Positions 11,301 through 22,195 of a stretch of DNA of 64,000 bases are shown one piece after another. The notes under the pieces are model-generated. The model saw only the letters and a program-made list of their open reading frames with translations. It was not told the DNA's origin and ran no database searches. Positions within the stretch are counted from its first letter, which is position 1; the number at the start of each line of letters is the position of its first letter. The position numbers and the translations under genes were made by a program. This stretch comes from Undaria pinnatifida (Eukaryota > Sar > Phaeophyceae > Laminariales > Alariaceae): positions 2,242,936 to 2,306,935 of the forward strand of contig JABAKD010000020.1 of the NCBI GenBank assembly GCA_012845835.1, given 5' to 3'.

Positions 11301-14229
11301 CGTACGCTACGTTGGCGCTATATGCCTCCAGGTATGCATTGGTTTATACTAGCTCAACCACTGGCGAGGAATACCTTAACGGCTTTGTTGTGGCATGATA
11401 CGGCAGTTACACCGAGGGATAAAGCGAGGTCCTGCTTGACCAGTTGCGATTGATCCACGTGCCTCTTCTGAACGCTTTGCGGTACATTTTTCCTGCCCAG
11501 TTGGTGGCCCTCACACCGATTGGCTTGGTCTCTAGGGTGCCGGCTGGCCTCAATGTCGCCGCAATAAAGCAACCAACCCTGTACATTATCTTCGACGTTT
11601 GCATTGCAATAGTATTTTAATACTGCTGTTGTACTCCACAGTGCCTCTACACCCAATTGTCGCGCGCCTTTCTTCAACAGCAGAAGCCGCAAGTTCAGTG
11701 CGGTCTTCCAAGTCTCTAGCACTCCCTCCCTTGCAATGAAGCACAAACGAGCAAAAAAGCATGTAAACAGGTTACCCGTACACCTGCGCCTTACTTGGTA
11801 GTGCAGGTTTACGCTGTCAAATCGTTTCGAGGAAATCGCCGTCTTGATGACTGGGGCAGTTGCGTGAGTGCTGAAGCCTATCCAGCGTATCTTGCCGGCA
11901 GCCCTGTACTCCTCGAGCACTTCCATGCAGCCCCCCTCTCTCAGCGTGTAATCGAGCAGCTGCATGGTGTTGATGCCGTGCACCGAGAAAATGTCGAGGT
12001 AGTCCACCTGCGCGGTCCACCAATATATCGTTGCACCAAACAGTCGGCAAGCATATGCGCAGAACCCGCACCAAATCAGATGCATCGCGACAACGACTTC
12101 TACTGCGTGGGACATTAGCGCAGGCGAGGCTGACAATGCGCGTTGCGCTCAGAACGATCAGGGTAGGAGTGCCGCGCGGGGTATTACGTGCATCAGACGC
12201 AAAAAACACAAAAATGCTGCAGTAGGTATTTTGCGACAGCTGTCAACATCATTCGCGGATGGACAGGAGCAGCGCCAAGTCACCGTATGCTCCGCTTCTT
12301 CCATCAAACACGAAGCGCATGCATATTGTGCGTAGCTTGCTGGCGTCATTGCAATCAGTTCCCCCTCGTCCATCGCCATATTTAGCTACGTAGTGGAAAA
12401 ATCGTCGTTGCTCTTGGGGAATGCACTCTCTCAGCAGCCCGTACCTGGAGTTTCTTGAAGCTCAACTCCAGCCTTGCGCGGAACAGCTTGGCGTCCTCTT
12501 GAGGCGCAGCCTTGGTCTGCAAGATAAACTGTGATCGATCATGCTTCTTGAGCGCGTGTCCGAACTGTATCTCGCTCGTGCCGTAGTTCTGAGCAAGACG
12601 CCATAGTGTTCAACCGGGCAGCGTGAGAACGAGAAGCGTTACCACCCCCCTGCGTCCCGATTTAATGTCATTTTGGTAAGTGACTGGCATTTTGGCCCAT
12701 GCAAACGTTTCGGAATCGCCTCGTAAAAGCGTAAAATATTTGCACATACATTCGGTGGCAAATGGGGAGATTCTGACCACTAAAATTTCAGGGGTAAAAC
12801 ACCCTATCTATCCTATCTATAAACAAGTGCCACATCATGGAGAAACATGCACGCATTCGCGCTGGCCGGAGCTGACGGCACACCTGCCGCCAGGTGCCGA
12901 TCAAGACATCCGCGGGAAAAAACGTGAACTGCAAGAGTCCAACGGAAGCGGACAGCTTACCTCCGCTGTCTCGAAGTGGTTGATGCCCAGCTCGAGCGCC
13001 CTGAAGAGAGCAACAGGGGCCGAAAAGCAACGTTGATTCGATAGACGCACGTGTTGTTGAACGAAAAAAAAAGGAACAGCTCTCGATGATACATGGCTTC
13101 TAAAGCTAGAAACTTTGAACCGCGTAAGAGGTTCGCCGTTGATTGGTGGACTACATATTCGTTGACTCCTGCCGCTCATCGACGCACTAGCGCAGCTTCA
13201 CTTACGTGGCCGTCGAAGGTAGGCTTTTCCCCGAGTTAGATGGCTCCGCGTTAAAAGTTGTGGGAAAAAACTAGCCTCCTCTCGTCTCACAGAAAATGGC
13301 GCCGAATCATGTTCACGATCGATCACCACAGCATGCCACGCAAAATACTTCGATAACCCTGGTGGTGATGCTGTAAAACACCGCTGACGTATGATACTGC
13401 TGTTGTTGATTGTGCTGGGGTATGATGCGGACACAACGGTGGTTGATGATGGTACTCGGGAATTCCATGGGATTAGACTATAGGATGCCTATTAGTTGTA
13501 GTGAGATATCGGGATGTCGGGACTTGTGCTATAAAGATGGTAAACCAAGGCCCGCACTTTACGTGAAGCTTTATGCGAAGACTCTACTTCGGTGCCCTCT
13601 GCGTTGTACGCGGAGGAGCTTAATATAGACTATACTCGCAGAACCGGTAAGCCCACTACGCTTCAAGGACCAAGAAAAAGCTCTACAGTCTACACTCGTA
13701 CGACTAGACATCAGGCGATGGACAGAAAGGGGCGTGACTTACTTGTCCACGACAGCTTGGAAGTTCTCGTGGCACTCCTTCGTAATGTCGCTATTGTCAG
13801 TCGTGGTTTGCGCATCCCACGTGAACTGCTGCCGCATGCCACCGCAGGTAATGATCGGCACCATGAGCTCTGTTCGCCCGAACCTCACCTGCGGGGACCG
13901 TGAACAAAAACCACGGAATATCGCGCATGTAGAACAATCGTGCGTGTGCGCTCAAACACGCACTTTTGGGTGGCCAGTAGGCGACAAAACCACCGGGGCG
14001 GGGCAGTCTTCACGTTAATGCCGTGGACGTGTCGCTCATGCCGCGAGAAATCTAACGCCAGCCTTCAGCTCACCCTCGGGCACTTCCATTGTTGCGGCAC
14101 CTTGTCCCTTCTGTGTTTCTGCCAAGGGTCTGTGCGATTCACCATCGTTTCGTAGGACCCTCGCAGCTTCTCCAGCAGTTCGGCGTCGGGAAGACCTTTC
14201 TCGGAGAGCCGGAAATATTCGGCTCTCAT
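2357..14229 (-). CDS. Aldo/keto reductase, cyanobacterial/algal type, copy A (12 coding exons)
   Basis: Predicted NAD(P)H-dependent oxidoreductase; substrate unknown. Coding exons, 5' to 3' on the minus strand: 14,229-14,074; 13,888-13,743; 13,000-12,961; 12,588-12,445; 12,007-11,795; 11,172-11,020; 10,602-10,510; 9,989-9,886; 9,711-9,629; 9,177-9,102; 3,410-3,254; 2,506-2,357. Together they give 504 residues with no stop. Motifs in order: VRFGRTEL and CGGMRQQF (about 53-75), GINHFETA (106-113), NYGTSE (115-120), FILQTK (135-140), FSVHGIN (169-175), WIGFSTH, DMGVFCISPSDKGG, GVARPSDFDE, GEEWMATWWHGLP and VWLWNVVTAWGMY. The tetrad by homology is E111, Y116, K140 and H172; Glu in place of the usual Asp is, as I recall, normal for this subfamily. 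Introns are GT-AG; the last donor is the weak GTCGGT. The start chosen is the Met of MRAEYFRL, but the frame stays open upstream (VFRQ) to an acceptor at 14,241, so an upstream exon is possible. A candidate at 14,606-14,392 does not join in frame. Intron 11 holds a copia element. Confidence 0.93.
2690..3010. repeat. Dispersed repeat in AKR-A intron 12
   Basis: About 300 bp present in AKR-A intron 12 but absent from the much shorter intron 12 of AKR-B (54,799-55,144). A diverged relative lies at 15,721-15,990. The two share a gacgc(g/a)tg(c/t)tgcgaca opening, a ttctgaa block, a ccttaa block, an atcagtttt block and an A-run followed by cggtg. The family is not recognised. The gap in gene B suggests insertion after the duplication, or loss from gene B. 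Confidence 0.45.
3981..4278 (+). repeat. 5' LTR of copia element in AKR-A
   Basis: Matches the block at 7,794-8,112 through the ggagtgtttgc opening, the C-run plus ctgaactctcgtca block and the gacgacct words at the right end. The exact left edge and any target duplication could not be fixed by eye because the two copies are well diverged. Confidence 0.6.
4279..4290 (+). other. Primer-binding site, tRNA-Met anticodon-arm type
   Basis: The sequence ttatgagcctcg directly follows the left LTR. Its complement reads CGAGG plus CTCATAA, which is the 5' anticodon stem and the loop with anticodon CAU of a tRNA-Met. The same site, longer, follows the left LTR at 43,936. Priming by an internally cleaved tRNA-Met half is known for Drosophila copia and related elements. 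Confidence 0.6.
6640..7090 (+). repeat. Degenerate about 27-bp minisatellite in copia spacer
   Basis: Reiterated words of the type atcgcctggggtcgccgga run for about 450 bp. The matching part of the element at 43.6 kb (47,260-47,500) has the same kind of repeat, there encoding Gly-Ile-Thr-Gly-like units. It therefore appears to be a family feature of the spacer and not a local accident. Confidence 0.55.
7794..8112 (+). repeat. 3' LTR of copia element in AKR-A
   Basis: Counterpart of 3,981-4,278. Two or three copies of a gtcatcatc(c/a)gacgacct-like word lie near its right end (8,050-8,100). Confidence 0.6.
8573..8754. repeat. Two-copy 91-bp tandem repeat in AKR-A intron 11
   Basis: Unit 1 at 8,573-8,663 and unit 2 at 8,664-8,754 differ at only a handful of positions. 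Both start tgcgagggct and end gcttgagatattg. The low divergence indicates a recent duplication. AKR-B intron 11 does not show it. Confidence 0.85.
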
Positions 14230-14241
14230 CTGGCGGAATAC

Positions 14242-15190
14242 CTGTCACGCATGTAAACAAAACCACACTGGGCGCTGAGCTCTTCCTCTTGCAAAGCTGC
14301 CGCTTGCGTTTTGTATGAGTTGCATGAGGGGAATTGGCGTCCACCGAAGTTGCGCCTGCGCATGCATGCACCTTCAACGAGATTATGGTACCTGCGATTG
14401 CCTAATCCTTGCGTAAAACCCTGTTCTGTCGCCTTCGGTAAGCAGTAAGATTCTACAAGGTATTCTTCCTGTCCAGAGTGATTGAAGCCTGTCCTGTACT
14501 CACGAACTAGACTATGGCGATCAGTTAATTTGATAACATCAACACCATCACGCTGCCTAGTCTTCGCGTTCACTGCCATTCGAAGGTTTTCTATTGCCCC
14601 CTGCAATTTCCATCAAACAACAGCTATCAACATATAACTACCGGTACGACTGTTATCACGAGGCCCGTTTCGAGACGGCCGAAGCGATATTACCTTGATT
14701 AAACGGTGGTGTGAGGTCGATGGTTTTTCCTCAAGCTCTCGAAGAAACTAGCTTTAATCAAAAGGAGACACAGACAGTAGTTGGTAATTTCACAGCGAAA
14801 CAACAAAACGCAAAATACATCGGAGCAACAGGCCATGTTCACAGCCGGTAGAAGGCAGACCGCAGGTGACAGGAGCCATCAACAGGTAGCAAAACCGGCA
14901 AGCACACACGCACACACACCAGTGGTCCGGGCAAATCAGCTACGCCACCTGACGAGTGAGAGCGCCAACCAGCGACGGGCCGAAGCACGCTCGAAGCGAG
15001 GTCGACTGCAGGGCGCGGCTAGACGTGAAGCCAAAGCCGAGAGGGTGCGAGGCGCTGCTCGTTCCAGGCGCTGCTCGTCTTGTGAACACGGAATAGCTTT
15101 TGGCGGCGAAGCAAAAACAACCGACCGTCGTGCGCGGCGCCACACCCCACATGCACTACCCCCAACTCACAAGGCGACGCCTGCTTGAAG
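14242..15190. other. 5' flank of AKR-A; candidate first exon only
   Basis: This lies upstream of AKR-A. An open minus-strand stretch at 14,606-14,392 ends in a possible donor (CGCAG|GTACC). The matching place in AKR-B (62,137-62,042) also ends in GTACC after a shared ATG-containing start. The two candidates differ in length, and neither joins the next exon in frame, so they may be 5' UTR. An open plus-strand frame of 135 codons at 14,781-15,188 is Arg/Ala/Thr-rich with no recognisable content. Confidence 0.35.
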
Positions 15191-15214
15191 CTCGGCACCA
15201 GGAGATGGCGACCG

Positions 15215-15285
15215 CAATCGTTTGGTTCAGCAAGGCGAAGCGCAGGAAACCCGAGTTCGATTCTCGGATTGGACACCAATGTTGG
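15215..15285 (+). other. tRNA-like 3' half (B-box), probably a repeat relic
   Basis: The segment cccgagttcgattctcgg forms a perfect T-arm (CCGAG/CTCGG, loop TTCGATT). It is followed by seven bases, a discriminator-like A and CC, as in a tRNA 3' half. No matching 5' acceptor strand lies at the right distance upstream, so this is not called as a tRNA gene. It abuts the tRNA-like repeat on the other strand. Confidence 0.4.
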
Positions 15286-15592
15286 TTATATAGCAGTACC
15301 CACTGGCCCACGTAGTCACTGTATGTTTGTGAGTCCGTCAATTGGCTCTCACCGACTTCGTAACAGGGATCTCCGGGGCTCTCTCCCCTTGCCACGCACT
15401 ACCGTAGCACTCAAGAGAAAACTATCATAACCATCGACGTCTCCAGCGCGCACGCTCGCAAATGCGTCATTTCCCCTTCTTTTCCGGAAGAAAAAGCGGA
15501 AACATGAAGTCGGCGGGAATGGAACCCACGACCCACAGTTTATTGGTTTTATAGCACTACCCACCGGCCCACCTAGTAACTTTGATTGATGC
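15275..15592 (-). repeat. tRNA-like short interspersed repeat, copy 1
   Basis: An element of about 320 bp on the minus strand, with a near-identical body at 18,165-18,475 on the plus strand. The head holds a pol III B-box-like word (GGTTCCATTCC here, GGTTCGATTCC in the other copy). The body carries CCGGAAAAGAA, GCGCGCTGGAGACGT, TACGGTAGTGCGTGGC and GAGAGCCCCGGAGATCCC. The complementary decamers (A/C)CCGACTTC and GAAGTCGGTG bracket the core. These features suggest a tRNA-derived SINE or a MITE-like element using tRNA sequence. No A- or T-rich tail is clear. Confidence 0.7.
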
Positions 15593-15720
15593 CATCGCGT
15601 CCGATACTGTCACGTTATGCAACGGCCTTTGCCTCCACCTCCTATTCGGCAGGCAGAACGTCGACGAAAATTAATTGTGGACAGCACGTGGTCGTCGAGG
15701 GTCATCCCTGCTGTACTCAT

Positions 15721-15990
15721 GACGCATGTTGCGACAAAAGTAGCACTTTTCGTCTGAAATGCTTTCTGAACGACGAGGCTCCTTAACCCAAAATCTTCGG
15801 GAAAAAAAAAGAAGTAGTAGGACATTTGTTTTTGCATGGTTCTCGTGTTGTACACCCTTTTAGACCGTGGGATTTGTAGCAGTTTTATTTTTCTCCAGAT
15901 CAGTTTTGAGGAGAGTTCTCAAATTGAGGGGTAGTATTAAGAAAAAAAGCGGTGAACCTCTATCGTAGCACGCGCATTTCTGCGGCAACA
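15721..15990. repeat. Relative of the repeat in AKR-A intron 12
   Basis: Same orientation and order of blocks as 2,690-3,010, roughly 70% similar by eye in the best parts. It lies just before the copia integrase remnant. The family is not recognised. Confidence 0.4.
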
Positions 15991-16009
15991 TCCTCGATCC
16001 TACCATTTT

Positions 16010-18150
16010 CTCAAGAGGGTGTTTGTGGGTTTGAGTGGGCCTAAGGTGGCAGAGTCTCGCGCGGGGGAAGCGGTATACTCTCATCGTGCTACACGATTTC
16101 ACGGTATACGTGGGTGTATTTTTTATGCGCCACAAATTGGACGCCGCGGAAATGTTCGAGCATTTCCTCGCGGATACTCGTGCAGGCGATGTCCCTTCAC
16201 AGGTGGTGATTGTCCGATCCGATGGGGGCGGTGAATTTCGCGGAGGAAAGTTTCGCGACCTATGTAGATTGCAATGCATCAAACAGGAGTTCACCACGGC
16301 CGACAGTCTCCAATTCAATGGGGTAGCCGAGTGCGCGCTAGGTTTGATTGAGACGGCCGCAATGGCGGGTCGAATCCAGGCTCGTGAGCTTTTTCCCGGA
16401 GCGCAAGTGCCGGCAACGGAATCGTTGTGGGCCGAAGCGTCGCACTGGGCGTGCGACGCTTCAGTGCGACGCTTTGAGCCTCACAGCAACGTCCGCTAAC
16501 AAAAAAAAAGTCGCCGTACGGGATGTGGTACGGTAAAACCCCCCCGGCAGTGCTTCTACCTTTCCTCAAGCCTGGCTACTGCAAGGTGAAGAGGGAAAAC
16601 AAGTCTCAGCCGAAAGCACAGGAGTGCTTTTACCCAGGCCCGGCGCATAACCACCCCCGAGACGCCGTATGAGTGCTGACCAAACACCGTACTCTGCTTA
16701 TCACGCGTCATGTCACCTGGCAACGCGTGTCGCCTGCACGCCCTGTACCTGCCCAGACGCATGACTCCCTGTCTCAGGAAGAGGAGGGGTTCGAGACCGA
16801 CGACGAGAGCATGTCAGATCGAGGTGTGGGGGGGGTGATGGACGAGCAAAACGGAGGTTTGGATCGCCTGACCGACCTCGACGTGACGTGAGGGTTTGAT
16901 CTGCACGCGTTCTGGCGGTAGCGCTCACAGGAGACACTTTCCGCCGGCGATGCTGGCAACGGAACAGCCGAGATGATGGCCTCGTCTCAACGGGGCGCGG
17001 TGGACGCCTCCTCGGTCACGGCAGGGAGGGCCGAAAGCGACTCAGGCGCACCCGCAGCCTCCGGCACCGGCCAAGGGAACGGCGATGATCCCCCCGCGGT
17101 CCTGTCGGGGAGGGCAGCTTACGAGCTCAGTAGCTGGGGACGACTACCCCCGACTGTACGGGGCCGGACCCGGTCAGAGACAACACCTGGAGGATGAGTC
17201 TACTCGACGTATACTAAGGATACAACATGTGACCGAGGACGCGATGTCTGCGGCAGTGCAAGAGTGGGCGGAGTCTGGGAGTATGCCGGAGAGTACATCC
17301 TGAACGACGGAGGACGCAATGGCCATGAGGCTGATTCTGCGATAGCTCCCCCCCATAAACAAGCGATTTTCTTTTACGGACGTTTCATGGCTGCTCGACA
17401 GAAGGAAGGACACAATTGAAAACAAAGGATCCAGACATTTTCTTGTGTGCGAAGGTCTATCGATCGATGACGTCGGGGTGTCGAGGTGCATCATATTTCA
17501 TTTCAGGAGATACGACCGGGAGCTGGTTTTGAAACGGGCGATTTCGTGAAAGAAAGTTGGGGGGGTTACCAAAGCAAGGCTCATGATGGCTGGAGGACTT
17601 GCTGTGGAAAGAAACAAAGGGGACTTGAGCGTGTGCATGCCGAGTGGTTTCCCGGAAGATGTAGAGCCACCCCCGCAATCCGTAGCAGGTGTAGAGCGTT
17701 CAAAATACAAAGCGGCGTGGCGTTCAAAACACAAAGCGGCGTGGCGTAAGGCCATGAAGAGTGAACTGGACGGTCACAAAACGACAGGAACATACGAAGC
17801 CGCGTCACCGCCGCGAGGGCGGAAACCTGTCGGTGCGAAACGGGTATTCTCCTACAAGACTGACAAAGATGGCATGATTACAGTGAAGACGAAAGCAGGA
17901 CTTGTGGCTAAGGGCTTTAGCCAGGTGCGAGACGTAGATTACTTCCAAACGTCTGCACCAACCCCATCGTCAGCGTCAATCAAAATTACGGCGGCCGTTG
18001 CAAACGAGCACGGTCTGAAGACTATATTCTCAAGACGTTGCACAACCTTTCGTTCGCGCGAAACTCGGCGCCGAGATATAAATGAAACCGCCTGATGGGT
18101 GTGGTGACATGGCACGAAAGACTGTTCGCCTTGGCAGATCACTATATGGT
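16010..18150 (+). mobile_element. Ty1/copia remnant: integrase, spacer, reverse transcriptase
   Basis: A fossil without LTRs. Integrase core signs lie at 16,035-16,470: a histidine-aspartate opening, then the RSDGGGEF block, then QFNGVAE. An acidic Glu/Asp-rich spacer follows near 16,760-16,900. The RVT_2-type reverse transcriptase start lies at about 17,700-18,000, with A-W-x3-M-K-S-E-L, K-A-x-L-V-A-K-G-F-S-Q and D-Y-F-x-T. A R-S-L-Y-G-L-K block is near 18,140. It is broken in several places. It sits between two inverted copies of the tRNA-like repeat. The segment near 17,457-17,590 recurs at the window's left edge. Confidence 0.85.
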
Positions 18151-18164
18151 CTGAAACGGAACAG

Positions 18165-18475
18165 GACGGCCGTGGGCGGGTTAGTTGCGCTACATGGCCA
18201 ATAAACGGTGGGTCGTGGGTTCGATTCCCACCGACTTCATATTTCCGCGTTTTTTCCCGGAAAAGAAAGGGAAACAACGTCTTTGCGAGCGAGCGCGCTG
18301 GAGACGTGAATGGTTATGATAGTTTGGTCCTGAGTACTACGGTAGTGCGTGGCGAGGAGAGAGAGCCCCGGAGATCCCTGTTACGAAGTCGGTGAGAGTC
18401 AATTGGCGGACTCCCAAACATGTATTTTTTTGGTTACACAGCACTACGCACTGGCCCACGTAGTCACAGTGGATA
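18165..18475 (+). repeat. tRNA-like short interspersed repeat, copy 2
   Basis: Plus-strand partner of 15,275-15,592, with a clean B-box word GGTTCGATTCC and T-arm GTGGG/CCCAC. It begins where the copia RT remnant stops. Its last 40 bp or so (GGTTACACAGCACTACGCAC onward) run in the opposite sense relative to the body when compared with copy 1. Confidence 0.7.
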
Positions 18476-18479
18476 GTGC

Positions 18480-18940
18480 TACAAGTGTATCACCAACATC
18501 GTTCATCGTTCGTTAATCATCGAGCCGACGCCACCTGTCTGTCGGCTGGGTTGGTGTTCATTTCGTTCGTCGGTGTGCTGGGTACGACTGTTTGTTCGGC
18601 TTCAACCTTTTTTTCACAATATTTCTGGGTTTTCTTTTTCTTCCCTTTTGGAGCCCGTCTTTTATGATTTGTGACCACGCACTACAATTTTGCGATGAGA
18701 CAACAACACCAACAACAACCGACCACCATATACAGCAACGCATACAAGCCGAAGGCGTACTATGAACAAGTATGTCATAAAAGTATCATGCTGCGCGAGT
18801 TCCTTCGTGTCGACAGCAATCTTGCCAGGGCATACACTAACAAGGCCCATAAAAACACAACCGATCCACGTTTTAAATAGTTTGACACGTTTTACCCATC
18901 CATGCAGTTGCCTTCAACGTCATCTACAGGGTGTACTACG
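18480..18940. other. No gene recognised
   Basis: Short ORFs only. AT-rich and CAA-rich words are present (caacaacaccaacaacaacc near 18,700). Nothing is assignable. Confidence 0.4.
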
Positions 18941-18942
18941 AA

Positions 18943-19880
18943 AATAAAAATACACTCCAGCTGTGAGATCGAAGATTTCGCCGAAACTCGTCTTTGCAAG
19001 CTGTGTGTGATACTCCGATCGCGCGTATTACGGGGTAGGTATCCTCGTTAAGGATTTAGGTCGGCGACTCCCCATGGAACTACGGTGTAGCTTGTGCCAG
19101 GGTCAACAGGGTGATGTTTATCAATCTGTGCGCGGAAACTATAAAACCCGTTTTTGAGGGGGACAAAACTGACAGCTGTGGAAGGAAATTCATCAGTTTA
19201 TCAAATATATCCTGTAAGTCGTATAACCGGTGAGGGGACGGCGGAGATTTCAAGGGTGTGGGGGCCGGGTTTTGAACAAGAGGGAGCGCGGGGGGGGGCG
19301 GGGGCAACTCAATCTGTGCGCGGAAACTATAAATCCTTTAAGGGGACAAATCTGACGGTTGTGGAAGGAATGCAAAGTTTATCATGTGTATCCTGTCAGT
19401 CGTACAACCAGTGAGGAAAGGGCGGAGTGTTCGAAAGAGGGGGGGGGGGAAGGGGGGATTTCCAACAGCTTTACAGGTCGCATAGATGTATATTAGTTAG
19501 GAAGTTGCTATAGGCGTGGTGCTAGGCCTAGGCGATGGTGCGGGTGGTGGGGATGGAGGGGGCGTTCGGGGGGGGGATAATAATTGTAGCTACGGCATGG
19601 ATGGCTGGAAAGGTAATTAGGTTATATCAAATGCCTGGTAGTGGTAGTGTTTATTACTCTGGCAGATTTTAATTTTAGGTGGGGCGGCGGGAGAGAACAA
19701 AACGAGAGGGGGAGGGGCGAGGGGGGGGGGGGGGGGGGGGGGAATAAGGGAATTGGACCTACGGCATAGCTAGTTGGATAGGTAATGACGTGATGTCACC
19801 TGCCTGGCAGTGTTTTAATACTCTAGCAGATTTGATTTTAGGTGGGGCGGCGGGGGAGGGGGGGGGGGTATTTGACCATT
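18943..19880 (+). repeat. G-repeat copy I (composite G-rich repeat)
   Basis: The family runs head to tail as follows: acactccagctgtgagatcg; gtgatactccgatcgcgcg; agggtcaacagggtgatgtt; gtgcgcggaaactataaa; a gacaaa(a)tctgac(a/g)g block; gtggaaggaa; gtcgtacaaccagtgagg; a G-run; ctaggcgatggtgcgggtgg; atggatggctagaaagataa; gtttattactctggcaga; and a further G-run. The family is non-coding and not recognised. The repeated 'gcgcggaaactataaa' module inside each copy shows internal duplication. This copy ends in long G runs near 19,720-19,870. Confidence 0.8.
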
Positions 19881-20960
19881 CACGTATACGGGTGGTAGGT
19901 CCATGCCTGGGTCACTCACGGAGACAGAAGTCACGTAATCCGGAGAGCCATCGGGCTGGGAAGAGAAGTAGAGTAGAGTTTCGAAGTCGAGTTTCGAAGT
20001 GCGGCTGTGGGGCTTTTCCTCCCCAGCCGCGTGGTGGCCCCAATCACGAGATTGGAGACCACATACAATTTTATTATTATCTCTCCGGGAACCAACCTGG
20101 TTCCGCCGCATCTCCTCAGATGCGTTACGGTTTCACAAACCACAAATCCCAATCAGGCTTTGATACAAGCACAAACCAACAGGGGGGGTGTTCTGCGTGT
20201 GTGTCAGGGGGGGGGGGGGCAACGGCAACGGCCTTTTAGAAATCTCCCGTATATATATGCTATACCGCAGATAAATACAATACAAGCAGTAGTGGGAATA
20301 GGCTACGCAATGTCAAATATACTGAACACCCAAAAAAAAAAGTTGCACGAGAGAAAGATAAAGAAGGAATAAGAAAGAAACAATGAATACATGAATGAAT
20401 GAAAATAAAAGGAATGAGAAACGAAGAATGAAAAAACCAAAACCACAAACGACACAGCAGACGAATGGAAGAAAAACGGCAACAACAGCTGATCGCAAAA
20501 CAAGGCTTCACATCAATCTGGCCGATCCTTCCGTTTGCTAATGAATGGTCTCAGGATCGCTTTCATAAAATATTAAGCCATGCGGCATCAGCCGCAAAAG
20601 CCTTGTACGTATAACAGAAAAAGATTACCAGGTATAATCACATAGATAGTCAGGTTGTTCGATTACACGGCAGGTGCACCCAAATGGCTAAGGTCCCCAA
20701 CGGTTGTCTTTAGCTCAGGTGACACCATCGTATGATCATGTATAGAGACGATCTCCAATTAGTTGATACCAGGGTACATACAGAAAAAAACAACACAACA
20801 GCATGCTATAAGCACCATTCTTAGTACCCAGATATTGTACGGATATCAAAACCACTACTAATAACTTTAGTAAATGTACAAACAACAACAACAACAGCAA
20901 CAACAACACCACCACCACGTAAATTTTGCTCCTATACACCTCATCACTCATGCAGTTTGT
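19881..20960. other. No gene recognised; A-rich tract
   Basis: An A-rich, low-complexity purine stretch lies at about 20,330-20,480 and CAA-like words near 20,880-20,915. The open frames opposite the purine tract (Phe/Ser/Leu-rich) are composition artefacts. Confidence 0.45.
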
Positions 20961-20979
20961 CCTTGAAATATTGCGCATC

Positions 20980-21860
20980 TGCATTTAGCATGCACGTAAA
21001 TCGTTTGCTCCTGTCCACCGCCGCCCCGCCCCCCCCCCCGCCCCCCCCCTACCAACCCCTCCGCTCCACCAAAAATCAGTAGCTCCAATTCATTATTTAT
21101 ATGGTCTTCAAGTTCCAATTGTCCATTAACCTCCACCCCCCCATCTCCCCGCCGCCCCCACCATCAACTACTAGCATCACGCGTGCAGTAGGCTCCTATT
21201 CATTTAAGCGACCTATCCCCCTTTACCACCCCCCCAACTCTCCTTGATGTTATCGAGTACATCACATTGTGCCGCTGGAGAGCCCTAACTCCCCACAAGC
21301 GGAATGATCGTATCACGTAGTGTGAATATGCTAAGGCACCCACGAGGCAGTCACATAGTAACACCCATTGCTGTCTCTGGCGGGGCCACACCAGAAAACA
21401 AAGTACCTCATTGGCGCTGTTATCCATAAGCAAGAAAGTAGGCACAAGGTGCCGCAGTCCGTCTTACGAGCGGTTCTTGGAAGGATGTAGTTCACCCTTC
21501 AATGCGACTCGACGAACACCTCACGGCGCTTCGCGCTTGGTGCAAGCAATGTCTGCCTGGTTGGTGAAAACCCGACGTGCTCCATCCCGGCATAGTAGCG
21601 ATGCGAGGTTGTATGGACATACGACTACGGCCATGCACAAACTGAGTAACCCCCCCCCGCACCTTCTTGCGAACCCCCCCCCCCCCTCCCCCCACCGGCC
21701 ACACGACTACTACATATAGGATACACATAGTAACCTGGTGCAATCCACAGCCGTCATATTTTGTCCCCTCCCAAAGCGGGTTCTATAGTTTCCGTGCACG
21801 GATTGAATAACATTACCGAGTTGACCCCGCCTGGTACTACAAGCTACGATCCCGGTATTA
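20980..21860 (-). repeat. Diverged G-repeat material, minus strand
   Basis: C-runs at 21,025-21,060, 21,136-21,160 and 21,650-21,700, together with ttttgtcccctcccaaagcg and ttctatagtttccgtgcac near 21,757-21,805, identify a damaged inverted copy. Internal parts between 21,200 and 21,640 are not assignable. Confidence 0.5.
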
Positions 21861-21974
21861 AACTACGAGTGTTAATACTACTGTAAAAGATGAAAAAATA
21901 TGTTTCAGTTGCGAGACCGACCAAAAAGGTAATTTGATCAAAGCTTACAACACTCGTTACAACACTCGTACTAT

Positions 21975-22195
21975 ATCCCTTCATGAGGACACCCACCCAG
22001 CGATACGCTTGCAAAGATGAGCTGCGGCGAAATCTTCTTCGACCTCAGCTGGAGTGGATTTTTTATAACAATACAAAAGCATGACACAACCCGTAATACG
22101 CGCGATCGGAGTATCACACACAGCTTGCAAAGATGAGCTTCGACAAATTATTCGATCTCACAGCTGGAGTGTATTTTAATTTTTATATAATGAGT
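21975..22195 (-). repeat. Two tandem G-repeat head fragments
   Basis: The head of the G-repeat (cgcgatcggagtatcacac, tttcgac, gctggagtgtattt) occurs twice in the minus sense, at about 21,983-22,060 and 22,085-22,185. The first is more decayed. Confidence 0.65.

Noticed and set aside
11354-12136. 260-codon minus-strand frame
   Set aside because: It is an AKR-A exon (12,007-11,795) read through into both neighbouring introns; exon limits are set by the splice sites shared with AKR-B.
14781-15188. 135-codon Arg/Ala-rich frame as a gene
   Set aside because: No recognisable content; opposite-strand frames are open too, and it runs into the tRNA-like repeat.
15215-15285. Functional tRNA gene
   Set aside because: Only the T-arm and 3' acceptor side fit; no complementary 5' acceptor strand at the proper distance.
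15721-15990. Remnant of a third AKR gene copy
   Set aside because: Only the repeat that is also inserted in AKR-A intron 12 is shared; no exon sequence is present.
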